From Bacteroidota bacterium (GTDB taxonomy: Bacteria; Bacteroidota; Bacteroidia; Bacteroidales; VadinHA17): a stretch of DNA of 64,000 bases. Numbering within the stretch: the first letter of the stretch is position 1; every line of letters starts with the position of its first letter. The stretch covers positions 62,001-126,000 of the forward strand of contig DRFJ01000051.1 of the NCBI GenBank assembly GCA_011050615.1, given 5' to 3'. Made by a program: the position numbers and the translations under genes. This document shows positions 63,836-64,000 of the stretch, piece after piece. The notes under the pieces were generated by a model, which was not told the DNA's origin, made no database searches, and was given only the letters and a program-made list of their open reading frames with translations.

Positions 63836-64000
63836 TTAATCACGTCTATCTAAAAAAATTAGCTCCAGCTTTACGGTATCCCTGACAGCTTCACCGTCCT
63901 TTAATGCCGGGAGCCATGCCGGCCCTTCCCTGACAAGCCTTATGGCCTCATCAGAGAATGCTTTCCCCGGGCTTTCCAGCACCCTTATTTCTCCTGTACT
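63836..64000 (-). CDS. C-terminal piece of a TonB-like energy-transducer protein (partial)
   Basis: The last 54 codons and stop of a gene that continues beyond the right edge. The sequence reads EIRVLESPGKAFSDEAIRL then VREGPAWLPALKDGEAVRDT and ends KLELIFLDRRD. This has the pattern of the TonB C-terminal domain (helix, then WxPA, strand, VxL(E)xxF), which contacts TonB boxes of outer-membrane receptors. It ends 14 bp from the convergent PHP gene. The N-terminus and any membrane anchor are not visible. Confidence 0.8.
   Translation of the reverse strand, partial: STGEIRVLESPGKAFSDEAIRLVREGPAWLPALKDGEAVRDTVKLELIFLDRRD

Overview
The window looks like a chromosomal segment of a member of the Bacteroidota, probably an environmental Bacteroidales/Marinilabiliales- or Cytophaga-like lineage. 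The evidence is: a T9SS C-terminal sorting domain (WPNP at residues 545-548 of the protein at 46935), a GldB-type gliding/T9SS lipoprotein, a fused MurF-alanine racemase, a DUF5686 protein with an N-terminal carboxypeptidase-regulatory-like domain, DUF4294 and DUF1573 proteins, and many upstream boxes matching the Bacteroidota -7 element TAnnTTTG with almost no Shine-Dalgarno sequences. I found no rRNA, tRNA, CRISPR array, phage or insertion sequence. It is mostly dense housekeeping DNA. After start-site correction no gene-free stretch exceeds about 280 bases.

Layout. 1-3.6 kb: end of lipoamide dehydrogenase, then a znuB-znuC-znuA zinc/manganese uptake operon (all minus). 3.9-7.3 kb: a plus-strand pair of secreted M14 carboxypeptidase paralogues; the first has lost its zinc ligands. 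7.5-16.9 kb: a secreted coiled-coil protein, a histidine kinase/response regulator pair, an S9 prolyl-oligopeptidase-like enzyme, a TlpA-like lipoprotein, MeaB GTPase and a DUF1573 protein. 17.1-25.4 kb: a large pseudo-peptidase/propeller/barrel protein, an M20 amidohydrolase, a 55-residue ferredoxin, gldB, an outer-membrane barrel and nadE. 25.5-26.4 kb: a Crp/Fnr regulator preceded by two perfect operator palindromes. 26.4-37.5 kb: murF-alr, tdk, a conserved hypothetical gene, rsmI, the DUF5686 protein, rmuC, dnaB and ispE. 37.5-44.3 kb: biotin carrier and carboxyltransferase, lptF/G, tgt, glycosyltransferase, sigma factor and rsmG. 44.3-50.9 kb: a 36-bp minisatellite, rpmH, mqnE, a PASTA protein, the T9SS cargo protein, rluD and ddl. 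51-59 kb: gcvP, a metallo-hydrolase, pcm, thpR and a three-domain kinase/M23/aminotransferase fusion. 59.2-64 kb: elbB, DUF4294, DUF3267, an MFS/POT-like carrier, a secreted PHP phosphoesterase and the tail of a TonB-like protein.

Physiology suggested. Menaquinone is made by the futalosine route (MqnE). Propionate/methylmalonyl-CoA metabolism is present (MeaB, biotin carrier and carboxyltransferase). Proteins and peptides are digested outside the cytoplasm (M14, S9, M20), and zinc is imported by a dedicated ABC system. Envelope assembly is represented by MurF-Alr, Ddl, LptF/G, PASTA and T9SS/gliding parts.

The most noteworthy signals are: twin TATGTT-N4-AACATA operators in front of the Crp/Fnr gene; the trifunctional fusion at 55990-59052; two secreted proteins that look like dead metallopeptidases; and a roughly 110-bp leader shared by two unlinked minus-strand genes, one copy interrupted by a 69-bp palindromic insertion. 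None of these is a proven new system. They are observations from reading the sequence and were not checked by database search.
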